64,000 bases of DNA from Actibacterium naphthalenivorans (GTDB taxonomy: Bacteria; Pseudomonadota; Alphaproteobacteria; Rhodobacterales; Rhodobacteraceae). The notes beneath the pieces are model-generated. The model was not told the DNA's origin. It saw nothing but the letters and a program-made list of their open reading frames with translations, and did no database searches. The stretch lies in contig NZ_JACIEQ010000004.1 of the NCBI RefSeq assembly GCF_014196965.1, positions 62,001 to 126,000 on the forward strand, written 5' to 3'. A program made the position numbers and the translations under genes. This document shows, piece after piece, positions 53,344 to 62,039 of the stretch (within the stretch, counting starts at the first letter, position 1; each line of letters starts with the position of its first letter).

Positions 53344-54177
53344 ATGGACATGGGTCCGAGTGCCGAGGCCACCCCGCCTGCCGGGGGCGATGCGGGGAAC
53401 AATCCCGTCGATATCCTCGTCGATCATGTCGAGAAGAATTTTCAGACCAGAAACGGTGTGATCAAGGCGCTGGAGGATGTCACGCTGAAGATCCGCCGGG
53501 GCGCGTTCGTGGCGCTGATCGGCCCTTCGGGCTGCGGCAAGTCCACCCTGCTGCGCCTGGTGGCGGGGCTGGATGCGCCGGATGACGGATCGGTCCGGAT
53601 CAGGGGGCATCAACCGCTGGAGTTTCGCAACCAGGGCCGCCTTGGCATCGCCTTTCAGGACGCGGCCCTGATGCCCTGGCGCTCGGTCTATCAGAATATC
53701 GCGCTGCCGCTTCAGGTTCTCAAGCGCCCGGTCAGGGCGCATGACGACAAGATCCGCGAATTGATCGAGTTGGTCGGCCTGAAGGGCTGCGAGGATCATC
53801 TGCCGGCGCAGCTTTCGGGGGGCATGCGCCAACGGGTGGCCATCGCCCGTTCGCTGGTCAGCGCGCCGGAGGTGCTGTTGATGGACGAACCTTTCGGCGC
53901 GCTCGACCAGATCCTGCGGCGCACGATGAATATCGAGTTGCAGCGGATCTGGAGCCGGCAGAAGACGACGACGCTTCTGGTCACGCATGGGATCGACGAG
54001 GCATTGTTTCTTGCCGATCAGGTCGTCGTCATGCATGCGCGCCCGGGGCGCGTGGCCGAGGTGGTCGATGTGCCCTTTGCGCGCCCGCGTACCAAGGCGC
54101 TGTTTTCGGACCCGCAGTTCCACGCGATGTGCGAAGACCTGATGGAAAAGCTGCATCCCGGCCACAAGGACGGCTGA
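53344..54177 (+). CDS. ABC transporter ATP-binding protein, NitT/TauT (SsuB/ThiZ) type
   Basis: A 277-aa ATPase. Walker A GPSGCGKST (about 61-69), Q-loop GIAFQDAALMPWRS (about 101-114), signature LSGGMRQRVAIARS (about 158-171), Walker B LLMDEPFGALD (about 179-189) and switch His in LVTHGIDEALFLADQ. The length and Q-loop style match nitrate/sulfonate/taurine/thiamine-precursor importers. It continues the aldehyde dehydrogenase operon (23-bp gap). Its permease partner is the opposite-strand gene nearby and its binding protein lies at 56679. Confidence 0.93.
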   Translation: MDMGPSAEATPPAGGDAGNNPVDILVDHVEKNFQTRNGVIKALEDVTLKIRRGAFVALIGPSGCGKSTLLRLVAGLDAPDDGSVRIRGHQPLEFRNQGRLGIAFQDAALMPWRSVYQNIALPLQVLKRPVRAHDDKIRELIELVGLKGCEDHLPAQLSGGMRQRVAIARSLVSAPEVLLMDEPFGALDQILRRTMNIELQRIWSRQKTTTLLVTHGIDEALFLADQVVVMHARPGRVAEVVDVPFARPRTKALFSDPQFHAMCEDLMEKLHPGHKDG

Positions 54178-54202
54178 AAGGCATCACGCGCCGAATGTCG
54201 TC

Positions 54203-54652
54203 TCAGGGCGTCGGTTCGGCGGGGACGATCCACTCCAGCTCGACAAAGGCACCGCCGGGGCTGCGCAGATAGCAGCAGCGCCCGCCGGGAAAGCCGATGA
54301 CCTCGCCCAGCAGTTCGGCCCCGGCGGCGCGGCAGGTGTCGAGCGCCTTTTCCAGATCGTCGACGTGAAAACAGATGTGGCCCGCCCCCGGCCGCCACGG
54401 CAGCGCATCCCCCTGCGGCGCGGGGCCGGCGGCATCGTGAAAGCAGATCAGCTCCAACACCATACCCGGGCCCGGCGCGCGCATCTGGGTGAAGGCGCAA
54501 AGCAGCCCCGCGTGCCCTGCCATGCGGGCGATGTCGGGGCCCATGTCTTCTTCCACGAAATCGGCGTGAAAGCCGAAAGCCTTCGTGAAAAACGCCATGG
54601 CCGCGGGCAGATCGCCGACCGTGAGAGAGACGTGGTGAAGATGAAAGCTCAT
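54203..54652 (-). CDS. VOC-family (glyoxalase/dioxygenase-like) protein
   Basis: A 149-aa VOC protein. Start at 54652 overlaps the permease stop by 4 bp (ATGA). Two beta-alpha-beta units are seen: FHLHHVSLTVGDLPAAMAFF (metal His in HHV) and HICFHVDDLEKALDTCRAAGAELL with His in ICFHV. Family members use a divalent metal to isomerise or cleave small molecules such as methylglyoxal adducts or methylmalonyl-CoA. Genetic coupling to a transporter permease is unusual and suggests action on the imported compound or a derivative. Confidence 0.85.
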   Translation of the reverse strand: MSFHLHHVSLTVGDLPAAMAFFTKAFGFHADFVEEDMGPDIARMAGHAGLLCAFTQMRAPGPGMVLELICFHDAAGPAPQGDALPWRPGAGHICFHVDDLEKALDTCRAAGAELLGEVIGFPGGRCCYLRSPGGAFVELEWIVPAEPTP

Positions 54653-56226
54653 CGCCGGGTCTTGCGTTCGAGCATGCCGACCAGTTCGTAAGTGCCGGCC
54701 GAGATCAGGATGGAGACCAGCGCGCCGGCCCAGATGGTTTCGTAATCCAGCGCCGGGCGGGAAATGTTCAGCAGATTGCCCAGACCGACCCCGCTGACCA
54801 GCCATTCCGCCACCATGACGCCCAGCAGCGCCATGGGCGCGACCATCTTGGCCGCCGCGAAGAAATAGCTGATCGAATAGGGCACCGCGATGCGCCACAA
54901 AAGCTGCCAGCGCGACCCGCCATAGACCGACACCAGATCCCGCGCCGCCGCCGGGATGGCGGCAAAGCCCTGATTCAGCAGCACATAGGCCGGGAAAAAG
55001 ACCACCAGCATCGCCAGAAAGACCGAGGCCGTGATCCCGCGCCCGAAGGCCAGCACGACAAAGGGCACCAACGCCACCAGCGGCGTGTTCTGAACGAGCA
55101 TCGCCACCGGCACCAGCGCCCGCGCCACTGCCGGGGCGAGGATCGACAGCGCCGCCAGCACGAAGGAAAAGGCCAGCCCCGCGATCAGCCCCAGCGCCGC
55201 CATCGGCAGGGTAACGCCTAGCGCCTTCCAGATCGGATAGGCGTTTTCGGTAAAGATGAACCGGATCGTCTCGATCGGGGTGGGCGCGATGATCGGCGGC
55301 AGGTCGGCGCCCTTGATCAGAAGCGCCCAGAGCACGAAGGGCAGCAGCAGCGCGATCAGGCCAAAGCCGGCCCGCCCCCACCGGCCGCCGGCAGGAGGGT
55401 CGGTGTGCAGCGCGGGCGCCAGCGTCACGCTTTGCGTGGTGCGTTGCAGCCAGACGGCGGGCAGAAGAAAGACGAGATAGCCGCAAAGCGCGATGGCCGA
55501 GGTCGAGATCGCGATGCCCCAGAGCCGCGCCGGATTGGCCTGCGGCAGGGTCGAGAGCAGGAAAGAGCCAAAGCCGAAGCGGGTGCCGGAGCCGAACTCG
55601 CCCAGCACCGCGCCCAGCACCGCGATCGGTGCGGCCACACGCAGCCCGGCGAAGATCTGCGGCAGGCTGCCGCGCAGGCGCACATAGCGCATCAGCTCTG
55701 CCTCGCCGCCACCATAGACCTCGATCAGGTCCGACAGGCGGCGGTCGACCTCTTTCAGGCCAAGCAGCATCGTTGACATGGCGGGGAAATAGACCATCAG
55801 CGCCGCCAGGATGGTCTGCGGCCAGTCGCCTTTGAAGAACAGCACCAGAAGCGGGCCGATCACGATCGCCGGCATGGTGTAGATCGCGATATTCACCCCG
55901 CGAAAAACGGTATGAAGCCACGGCACGAGGCAAAAGAGCAGCGCGCCGATGAAGGCCGCGCCGCAGCCTAGGGCGAAGCCGGTCAGCGCGACCCTGATCG
56001 TCGCGACCCCGTGCATCACGAAAAGATCCGCGCCGATCCACAGTTCCCGGAGGATGTAGACCGGGCTGGACAGGATCAGCCGGCCCGTCTGTGTGCCCGA
56101 GCCGAGCAGATGCCAGGCCAGCAGCACCAGAGCCGCCACAAGGACCCGCCCCAAGGCCCGCGCAGCGCGGATGCGGGGCCGCGAACGGGCGAGGCGGGGG
56201 GAAAGGGAAAACATCTTGGCGGGCAT
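54649..56226 (-). CDS. ABC transporter permease with two fused BPD_transp_1 domains
   Basis: A 525-aa protein with about twelve TM helices. The start at 56226 (MPAKMFSL) is a choice; 56274 is also in frame and the Shine-Dalgarno is weak at both. Each half has the EAA loop of NitT/TauT-type permeases: DLIEVYGGGEAELMRYVRLRGSLPQIFAGLRVAAPIAVLGAVLGEF (first) and DLVSVYGGSRWQLLWRIAVPYSISYFFAAAKMVAPMALLGVMVAEW (second). Most permeases of this family are single-domain and homodimerise, so a fused double permease is notable. It is coupled to the downstream VOC gene and is read opposite to the ATPase and binding protein. Confidence 0.87.
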   Translation of the reverse strand: MPAKMFSLSPRLARSRPRIRAARALGRVLVAALVLLAWHLLGSGTQTGRLILSSPVYILRELWIGADLFVMHGVATIRVALTGFALGCGAAFIGALLFCLVPWLHTVFRGVNIAIYTMPAIVIGPLLVLFFKGDWPQTILAALMVYFPAMSTMLLGLKEVDRRLSDLIEVYGGGEAELMRYVRLRGSLPQIFAGLRVAAPIAVLGAVLGEFGSGTRFGFGSFLLSTLPQANPARLWGIAISTSAIALCGYLVFLLPAVWLQRTTQSVTLAPALHTDPPAGGRWGRAGFGLIALLLPFVLWALLIKGADLPPIIAPTPIETIRFIFTENAYPIWKALGVTLPMAALGLIAGLAFSFVLAALSILAPAVARALVPVAMLVQNTPLVALVPFVVLAFGRGITASVFLAMLVVFFPAYVLLNQGFAAIPAAARDLVSVYGGSRWQLLWRIAVPYSISYFFAAAKMVAPMALLGVMVAEWLVSGVGLGNLLNISRPALDYETIWAGALVSILISAGTYELVGMLERKTRR

Positions 56227-56678
56227 GTGAACCGATCTTGGCCAGTAGGGAGGCGCGGCAGTCTGGACGGCCATGCCGGGATGCCCGCCCTGTCTGACAG
56301 ATTGCCGTGTTGGCGCGGGGGCGGCCACACTCGTGGCTCGACCCGTGACGCGGTAAAACTTGGCCGCAGATGCGGGCCTGTCATGAAACTGTATAAAAGC
56401 TGTGCAACGGGCCGTGACACTCGGGAAACGCGCGCGGCCCGGCGGCTTGTGAAAGTGCAAAACCGGCTTCAAATTCAGCGTTTTGCGGCGTTTCGCTTGG
56501 TATTTTATCGCTTTTCGGCGCTTGTCGCGGCCGCGCGAAATTAAACAAGTCAGCGCGCAGTGGCAGGCAAGACAGCCAAATTGACCGTGCCCCACAAGGC
56601 TTTCTAAGCTTTCGCGACGGGAACCGGAAAAACGGACCGCGCCGAAGCTTTCAACAATCCCAACATCAGGATATTGCC
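56227..56678. promoter_or_regulatory. 452-bp divergent control region between permease and substrate-binding genes
   Basis: No coding feature supported. For the plus-strand binding-protein gene, TTGACC (56581-56586) with TAAGCT 18 bp downstream (56605-56610) is a fair promoter. Two similar blocks, TTTTGCGGCGTTTCGC (56481-56496) and TTTTCGGCGCTTGTCGC (56512-56528), lie 31 bp apart and could be direct-repeat regulator sites. The rest is GC-rich with no hairpin followed by a T-run. Confidence 0.4.
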
Positions 56679-57659
56679 ATGACCAAGCTTTCCCGCCGCG
56701 CTTTCACCGCCTCCGCCCTGGGTGGCCTTGCCGCCGCTGCCGTGCTTCCGGGCCGGGCAGCGCTTGGCGCCACCACGAAACTCACCCTGCAGGCCATCTG
56801 GATCAACGATCCCGAATTCAACGGGTATTACATCGCCATGGAAGAAGGGTTCTACGCCGAGGAAGGGCTGGAGATCGACTATATCCCCGGCGGCCCCGAT
56901 GTGATCCCGCAGGCCTCGCTTCTGACCGGCAAGGCCGATGTCGCGCTGACCTCGCCGCTGGAAACCGCCGAGGCGATCTTTGAAAAGGGCGCCAGGTTCA
57001 AGGTGATCGGCGCGCAGTTTCAGAAAAGCCCCGACAGCGTGATCTTTCTGAAGGAAAGCGGCATCACCACGCTGAAGGATCTGGAAGGCAAGACCATCGC
57101 CTGCCCGCCGCTGAACATCGGCCCGTTCAAGATCGTGCTGGACCTGAACAATGTCGATGCCGACAAGATCACCTTTGTTCCCTACACCTTCGACCCGACC
57201 CCGCTTGCGCTGGGGCAGGTGGATGCGGTCGTCGATTTCATGACCTCGATGCCCTATGTCGTGGCCCAGGCGGCGCAAAAGGAAACGGGCTTCATCCTCT
57301 TTTCCGATGTCGGCATGGTCTATGGACAGGATCTCGTGTGCGTGACAGAGGATACGCTGGCCGCGCGGCGCGACGATTTGGTCGGGTTTCTGCGCGCCTC
57401 GCGCAAGGGATGGGTCGAAGAGTTCAAGGCCCCCGGCAACGCCGCCCTCGGATGGGAGGACAGCTGGTTCAAGGGCAACGGTTACACCCCGGACATGACC
57501 CAGTTCCACTCGAACATCCAGGTGGGCCTGATCGACCATCCCGAGGGGGTCTATTCGATGGATGACGTCTGGATCGAGCAGACACTTGCCTCGCTCAACA
57601 ATGTCGGCATCCCGGCCACCAAAGACATGTTCGACACGTCGCTGCTTGCCGAAATCTGA
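56679..57659 (+). CDS. ABC transporter substrate-binding protein, NMT1/THI5-like
   Basis: A 326-aa periplasmic binding protein with a Tat-type signal (LSRRAFTASALGGLAAAAVLPG). NMT1-like domain: KLTLQAIWINDPEFNGYYIAMEEGFYAEEGLEIDYIPGG (about 33-72), VALTSPLETAEAI, FLKESGITTLKDLEGKTIACPP and DQPT-type WIEQTLASLNNVGI. Relatives bind pyrimidine-type thiamine precursors (HMP analogues) or aromatic/heterocyclic acids. The stop codon overlaps the next ATG (TGATG), so it is translated with the ene-reductase gene. Confidence 0.88.
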   Translation: MTKLSRRAFTASALGGLAAAAVLPGRAALGATTKLTLQAIWINDPEFNGYYIAMEEGFYAEEGLEIDYIPGGPDVIPQASLLTGKADVALTSPLETAEAIFEKGARFKVIGAQFQKSPDSVIFLKESGITTLKDLEGKTIACPPLNIGPFKIVLDLNNVDADKITFVPYTFDPTPLALGQVDAVVDFMTSMPYVVAQAAQKETGFILFSDVGMVYGQDLVCVTEDTLAARRDDLVGFLRASRKGWVEEFKAPGNAALGWEDSWFKGNGYTPDMTQFHSNIQVGLIDHPEGVYSMDDVWIEQTLASLNNVGIPATKDMFDTSLLAEI

Positions 57660-58786
57660 TGAACGACATGAAACTCGGGCAAGGGATTGCCCTGTTCACA
57701 CCCCTGACAATCAGGGGTGTGACCTTTCGCAACCGCATGGTTCTGTCACCCATGAGCCAATATGCGGCCGAGGATGGCCGGGCGGGCGGCTGGCATTTCG
57801 ATCATTACGCGCATATGGCGCTTTCCGGCCTCGGCGGCGCGCTGGTCGAGGCGACGGCGATCAGCCCCGAAGGGCGGATCACGCCCGACTGTCTTGGCCT
57901 TTGGCGGGATGACCAGGTCGAGGGCCTGTCGCGCGTCGCGGCGATCTTTCACCGCCATGGTATCCCCGTCGGTATCCAGATCGGCCATGCCGGGCGCAAG
58001 GGGTCAACCGATGCGCCCTGGAACGGGGGCCGGTTCCTGCCGGAGAGCGATCCGCGATATTGGCAAACGCTGGCCCCTTCGGCGCTGAAATATCACGATG
58101 ACTGGCCCACGCCCCGCGCGCTGACGCTGGACGGGATCGTGCAGGTGCGCGCCGATTTCGTTTCCGCCGCCCGGCGCGCCGTGGCCGCCGGTTTCGATTT
58201 CATCGAAATCCACGGCGCGCATGGCTATCTGCTGCACAGCTTCGTGTCGCCGCTGTGCAACGCGCGCGAAGATGGCTATGGCGGCACGGCCGGCAACCGC
58301 ATGCGCCTGCCGCTGGAGATCACGGCCGATCTGCGCGGCGTGATCCCCGCCGATATGCCGCTGTTCTACCGCGCGTCCTGTATCGACCGCGTCGAGGGCG
58401 GGTTGGTGATCGAAGATACCCTGGCCCTTGCACAGGGGCTGAAAGAGGCCGGGGCCGATCTGGTCGATTGCTCCGCCGGTGGCGCGGCGATGAGCACGAA
58501 CGGCGCCTATATCAAGGGCGACATCACCGAGCAGCACGATATGGCGGCAACGATCCGCGCGGAAAGCGGGCTGGCGACCATGGCGGTGGGCGGCATCCAC
58601 AGCCCCGAGACGGCCGCCGGTATCCTGGATGCGGGCAAGGCCGATCTTGTGGCGATCGCCAGCGAGATGTTGAACAATTTCGACTTTCCGCGCCAATGCG
58701 CCGAAGCACTGGGCGCTGAACGGCCGGATTTCGTGCAGCCGCTGCGCTATGCCTTCTACAACCAGTTCCGCCGGGCAAAGCCATGA
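57659..58786 (+). CDS. Old Yellow Enzyme-family ene-reductase (NADH:flavin oxidoreductase)
   Basis: A 375-aa FMN-dependent TIM-barrel enzyme. Start ATG overlaps the stop of the binding protein gene. Features: LSPMSQYAAEDGRAGGWHFDHYAH (N-terminal), IQIGHAGRKGS, substrate His pair in FIEIHGAHGYLLHSFVSPLCNAREDGYGG, and C-terminal AVGGIHSPETAAGIL with IASEML (phosphate binding). YqjM-type, as shown by HGAHGYL. It reduces activated C=C bonds in enones, enoates or cyclic imides with NAD(P)H. The coupling to a heterocycle-type importer points to ring reduction. Overlaps the next gene by 4 bp. Confidence 0.9.
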   Translation: MNDMKLGQGIALFTPLTIRGVTFRNRMVLSPMSQYAAEDGRAGGWHFDHYAHMALSGLGGALVEATAISPEGRITPDCLGLWRDDQVEGLSRVAAIFHRHGIPVGIQIGHAGRKGSTDAPWNGGRFLPESDPRYWQTLAPSALKYHDDWPTPRALTLDGIVQVRADFVSAARRAVAAGFDFIEIHGAHGYLLHSFVSPLCNAREDGYGGTAGNRMRLPLEITADLRGVIPADMPLFYRASCIDRVEGGLVIEDTLALAQGLKEAGADLVDCSAGGAAMSTNGAYIKGDITEQHDMAATIRAESGLATMAVGGIHSPETAAGILDAGKADLVAIASEMLNNFDFPRQCAEALGAERPDFVQPLRYAFYNQFRRAKP

Positions 58787-59802
58787 GACCAGCGCGGGCG
58801 GAGCTTGGCGAAACCGGTCTGGGCGTCAGCCGGATCGGTTTCGGCACCGCCCCGCTGGGCGATTTCTATGCCCGGCTCGAAGAACACGAGGCGATCGCCA
58901 CGGTCGAGGCCGCGCTGCGCGCCGGGATCAATCTGGTCGATACCTCGCCCCATTACGGCAATGGGCTGGCCGAGCATCGCACCGGCACCGCGCTGCGCGG
59001 CGTCGCCCGGGACGAGGTGGTGATCTGCACCAAGGTCGGCCGGGTCATGCAGCCGCAGCGACAGGGAAAACCGGCCGCTCCCGCGCGCGGTTTCGTCGGC
59101 TCTTTGCCGCATCGGCCGCAGTTCGATTACAGCTATGACGGCGCCATGCGGTCGGTCGAACAATCGCTGCTGCGTCTGGGGACCGACCGGATCGACCTGT
59201 TGCTGATCCATGACACAGACCCCTGGACCCATGGCGCGGACCGGATCGAAGCCGGCTACCGCGAAGCGGTGGAGGGCGCCACGCGCGCGCTTTCGGATCT
59301 GAAATCACAAGGGGTTATCGCGGGATACGGCCTTGGCCTTGACGATCATGAGATGGCCGAGCGGTTCCTGGGCGATGCGGATTACGATGTGATCCTGCTT
59401 GCCGGCCGCTATTCGCTGCTCGAGCAGCCCGCGCTTGCCACGCTGATGCCCAAGGCGAAAGCCACCGGCACGGCGCTGATCCTCGGCGGGGTGTTCAACT
59501 CCGGCATCCTTGCCACCGGCGCGGTGGCCGGGGCCCGGTATAACTATGAAACCGCGCCCCCAGACATCATGGCCCGCGTCGCGCGGATAGAGGCGGTTTG
59601 CGCCGCCCATGCCGTGCCGCTGCCCGATGCCGCGGTGCAATTCGCGCTGGCCCATCCCGGCGTCGCCTCGGTGGTGCTTGGCGGGGTCAAACCGGCCGAG
59701 GTTCTGCGCAACCTGGCCGCCCTTGAAACTGTCATCCCCCCGGCGCTCTGGTCCGACCTGAAATCCCAAGGGCTGCTGGTGCAAGACGCGCCGACGCCCT
59801 GA
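58783..59802 (+). CDS. Aldo/keto reductase (L-fucose / D-threo-aldose dehydrogenase-like)
   Basis: A 339-aa TIM-barrel oxidoreductase. Catalytic Tyr in LVDTSPHYGNGLAEHR (about 45-60), Lys in VVICTKVGRV, and the C-terminal LSDLKSQG, VVLGGVKPAEVLRNL (NADP-binding region). It is translated from the ATGA overlap with the ene-reductase gene and closes this transcription unit. The aldehyde, lactol or ketone it handles is unknown; a role in interconverting pathway aldehydes is inferred. Confidence 0.88.
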   Translation: MRPARAELGETGLGVSRIGFGTAPLGDFYARLEEHEAIATVEAALRAGINLVDTSPHYGNGLAEHRTGTALRGVARDEVVICTKVGRVMQPQRQGKPAAPARGFVGSLPHRPQFDYSYDGAMRSVEQSLLRLGTDRIDLLLIHDTDPWTHGADRIEAGYREAVEGATRALSDLKSQGVIAGYGLGLDDHEMAERFLGDADYDVILLAGRYSLLEQPALATLMPKAKATGTALILGGVFNSGILATGAVAGARYNYETAPPDIMARVARIEAVCAAHAVPLPDAAVQFALAHPGVASVVLGGVKPAEVLRNLAALETVIPPALWSDLKSQGLLVQDAPTP

Positions 59803-59822
59803 GCATCGCCGCCGGGACAGTA

Positions 59823-60572
59823 TCACATATCGAACATCTTGCCCCAGCCGGTGATCCTCGGCGTCACCCCGGCCTTCAGGCAGGCGTCGAGATAGGTGAC
59901 CGAGATGGAATCCGCCATGGCGATGCCTGTCTCTGCCTCGATCTCCTCTGCCAGGGCGGTGGCCGGAAAATTCGTGCAGACCACGGCGATGCAATCGGCG
60001 GCGTCATGGGCGGCGGCGCGCAGCAGCGCGCGCACCTTGTCCGGCGGGGTCGCGCCGATATCGACATTCGCCACGCAGCCGAGCGAGACCGCATGCACCA
60101 CCTCGAAACCGGAGCGCGTGTAATTCTCGACGATCGCGGCGGTCACGTCTTCGGTATAGGGCACGGCGAGGGAAATCTTCTTCCAGTTCTTCCGCGCGAA
60201 GAGGTCATAATAGCCGATGGTGGCCGAGGTCGCCTTGATCCCCGTTTCGGCCTCGATCGCCTCGCACAGCCTGAGATCCTGCTCTATCCCGCGCCAGCTG
60301 GCGGCAGTGCCGTTCCAGGTGATCACGTCGAGCGGCGCATCGGCCAGCAGACGCGCGGCGGCGCGCATCGGTTCGAACTGGAAATGCGCCTCGGAAGCGG
60401 CATTCAGCGCCAGTTTCTGCACCGTGATGCGCGAGAAATGGTGCGATATCCGCCCGGCCTCCTGCATGTTCATCGCGTAGGTCAGCGGCTCTGCCCAGGT
60501 GTTGGACGAGGGCATGATATGGCCGATGCGCGTGTAGCTCTCGGCCGGGTTATAGGGATAGGGCAGGGGCAT
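59823..60572 (-). CDS. Asp/Glu racemase-fold enzyme, maleate isomerase / arylmalonate decarboxylase type, one catalytic Cys missing
   Basis: A 249-aa protein with the maleate isomerase-like start TRIGHIMPSSNTWAEPLTYAMN. The first catalytic Cys loop reads ITWNGTAASW, with Thr89 at the Cys position, while the second, AVVCTNFPAT, has Cys199. Racemases and maleate isomerases need both cysteines; arylmalonate decarboxylase uses only the C-terminal one. A decarboxylase or isomerase-like reaction on a malonate or maleamate-type acid is therefore possible. It is the last gene of the opposite-strand operon, 6 bp after the amidohydrolase gene. Confidence 0.85.
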   Translation of the reverse strand: MPLPYPYNPAESYTRIGHIMPSSNTWAEPLTYAMNMQEAGRISHHFSRITVQKLALNAASEAHFQFEPMRAAARLLADAPLDVITWNGTAASWRGIEQDLRLCEAIEAETGIKATSATIGYYDLFARKNWKKISLAVPYTEDVTAAIVENYTRSGFEVVHAVSLGCVANVDIGATPPDKVRALLRAAAHDAADCIAVVCTNFPATALAEEIEAETGIAMADSISVTYLDACLKAGVTPRITGWGKMFDM

Positions 60573-60578
60573 GGGACC

Positions 60579-62039
60579 TCATTCGCAGGGCAGGTTTCGG
60601 GTAAAGCCCAGATCGGGGCGGCGGCGGTTGTCCAGGAAACGGCGGACATGGGGCACGGTGGTTTCGGCAAGGGCGCGGATGTCGGCGCGGTTCGCCTCGA
60701 GCCGGGGCATGAATCCTGCGATCCGGGCGCGCAGGGCGTCGGGGTCAAAGCCGGTGGGGCGGCCCGCATGCAGCACCTCGCGCCCGGCGACGAAGACATG
60801 GGCGACAGAGGCGCCGTTTTCGGCCGTGACCATCTGGGTAATCGGCGCGTTGAGCGGACAGAAAGCCGGGCTTTGCAGTGACAGGCAGACCAGATCGGCC
60901 GGCGCACCGGGGGCGAGCGTCGCGGGCGCCAGCCCCATGGCCGCGGCCCCGCCCAGCGTCGCCATCCCGTAGGCCTGCGCGGCGCCGACCCAGCGGCGGG
61001 CCGGCGTCTCCCACAGCCGCGACAGGTTGGTGGCGTGGCGCATCGCCTCGAACATGTTCATCGCGTCCGAGGAATTGGCGCCATCGGTGGCAAGGGCCAC
61101 GGTCACCCCTTCTTCGAGCATCATCCGCAGGGGGGCGACACCGGCGCCAAGCCTTTGATTGGACGCGGGAACATGGGCGATCGTCGCGCCATAGCGGGCC
61201 AGGGTGGCAAAATCGCGCCGCTCCAGCCAGACGGCGTGGCCGACGGTGAAGTCGGGGCCCAGAATCCCAAGCTCGTGCAGACGATCGACCGGCGAGGCGT
61301 TCCAGAGCGCGCGCGCCACCTCGGCCTGAAGGCGGCTTTCGGCGACATGCATATGCAGGCGCCAGCCCCGCGCGCGGGCCAGGTCGGCGGCGCCTTGCAG
61401 AAACTCGGGCGTGCATTGGTGCGGAATTGTCGGGGCAAGGCCCCAGACGATCCCCTCGGGCAGATCAAAGCCCATGGCCTCGTCGATCCTGCGCAGCAGG
61501 GTCTGGGGATCCTGCGGCGTGCCGGTCAGCGCTTTGGCCCTGCCGGCGGGCAGCGCGTCGGCCAGGCCGGGGATCGAGTCGGCGAAGCCGATATCGGCGA
61601 CCATGGGGGCGATGACGGCACGCAGCCCGGCGTCGTGATAGGCCCGGGCCACGGCGTGCAGATGCTCGGGTTCCGGCGCGGGCATTCCGACGACCAGATC
61701 ATAGACCGCTGTGACGCCGCTCGACAGCATGTCCCACGCGCCCAGCAGCGTGGAATCGTAAACCATCTGCGCGTCGCGCCCGGCAGCCATCCAGCCGCCA
61801 TGCGTCAGCGAAAATTCCAGCGGCCAGAGGTCTGCCACCCCCTTGTTCAGGTTCGCGTGGCCGTGGGTATGGGCATTGATCAGCCCCGCGATGACCATAT
61901 GGCCCGAAATGTCGCGCTGCGGCAGGTCGGTGCCGTGATCCCCGGCGATCCGCCCGTCACGGATCACCAGATCACGCGGCACGACCTTTGCGGTCAGCGG
62001 GCAGGCGACGAGCCCGCCCTTGAGCACCAGCCCGCTCAT
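60579..62039 (-). CDS. Metal-dependent amidohydrolase (cytosine/triazine deaminase-like)
   Basis: A 486-aa amidohydrolase. Start at 62039 in ATGA overlap with the PuuE-like gene. Metal ligands: HxH of INAHTHGHANLNKGV (about 76-90), HMHVAES, HAVWLERRDF and Asp of ALATDGANSSDAMNMF. This belongs with ATZ/TRZ and guanine/S-adenosylhomocysteine deaminase-type enzymes. Its substrate is not clear from sequence. It differs from the 8-oxoguanine-deaminase-like protein (INAHTHGH in place of NAHHHFYQ), so the two amidohydrolases probably handle different steps or compounds. Confidence 0.85.
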   Translation of the reverse strand: MSGLVLKGGLVACPLTAKVVPRDLVIRDGRIAGDHGTDLPQRDISGHMVIAGLINAHTHGHANLNKGVADLWPLEFSLTHGGWMAAGRDAQMVYDSTLLGAWDMLSSGVTAVYDLVVGMPAPEPEHLHAVARAYHDAGLRAVIAPMVADIGFADSIPGLADALPAGRAKALTGTPQDPQTLLRRIDEAMGFDLPEGIVWGLAPTIPHQCTPEFLQGAADLARARGWRLHMHVAESRLQAEVARALWNASPVDRLHELGILGPDFTVGHAVWLERRDFATLARYGATIAHVPASNQRLGAGVAPLRMMLEEGVTVALATDGANSSDAMNMFEAMRHATNLSRLWETPARRWVGAAQAYGMATLGGAAAMGLAPATLAPGAPADLVCLSLQSPAFCPLNAPITQMVTAENGASVAHVFVAGREVLHAGRPTGFDPDALRARIAGFMPRLEANRADIRALAETTVPHVRRFLDNRRRPDLGFTRNLPCE

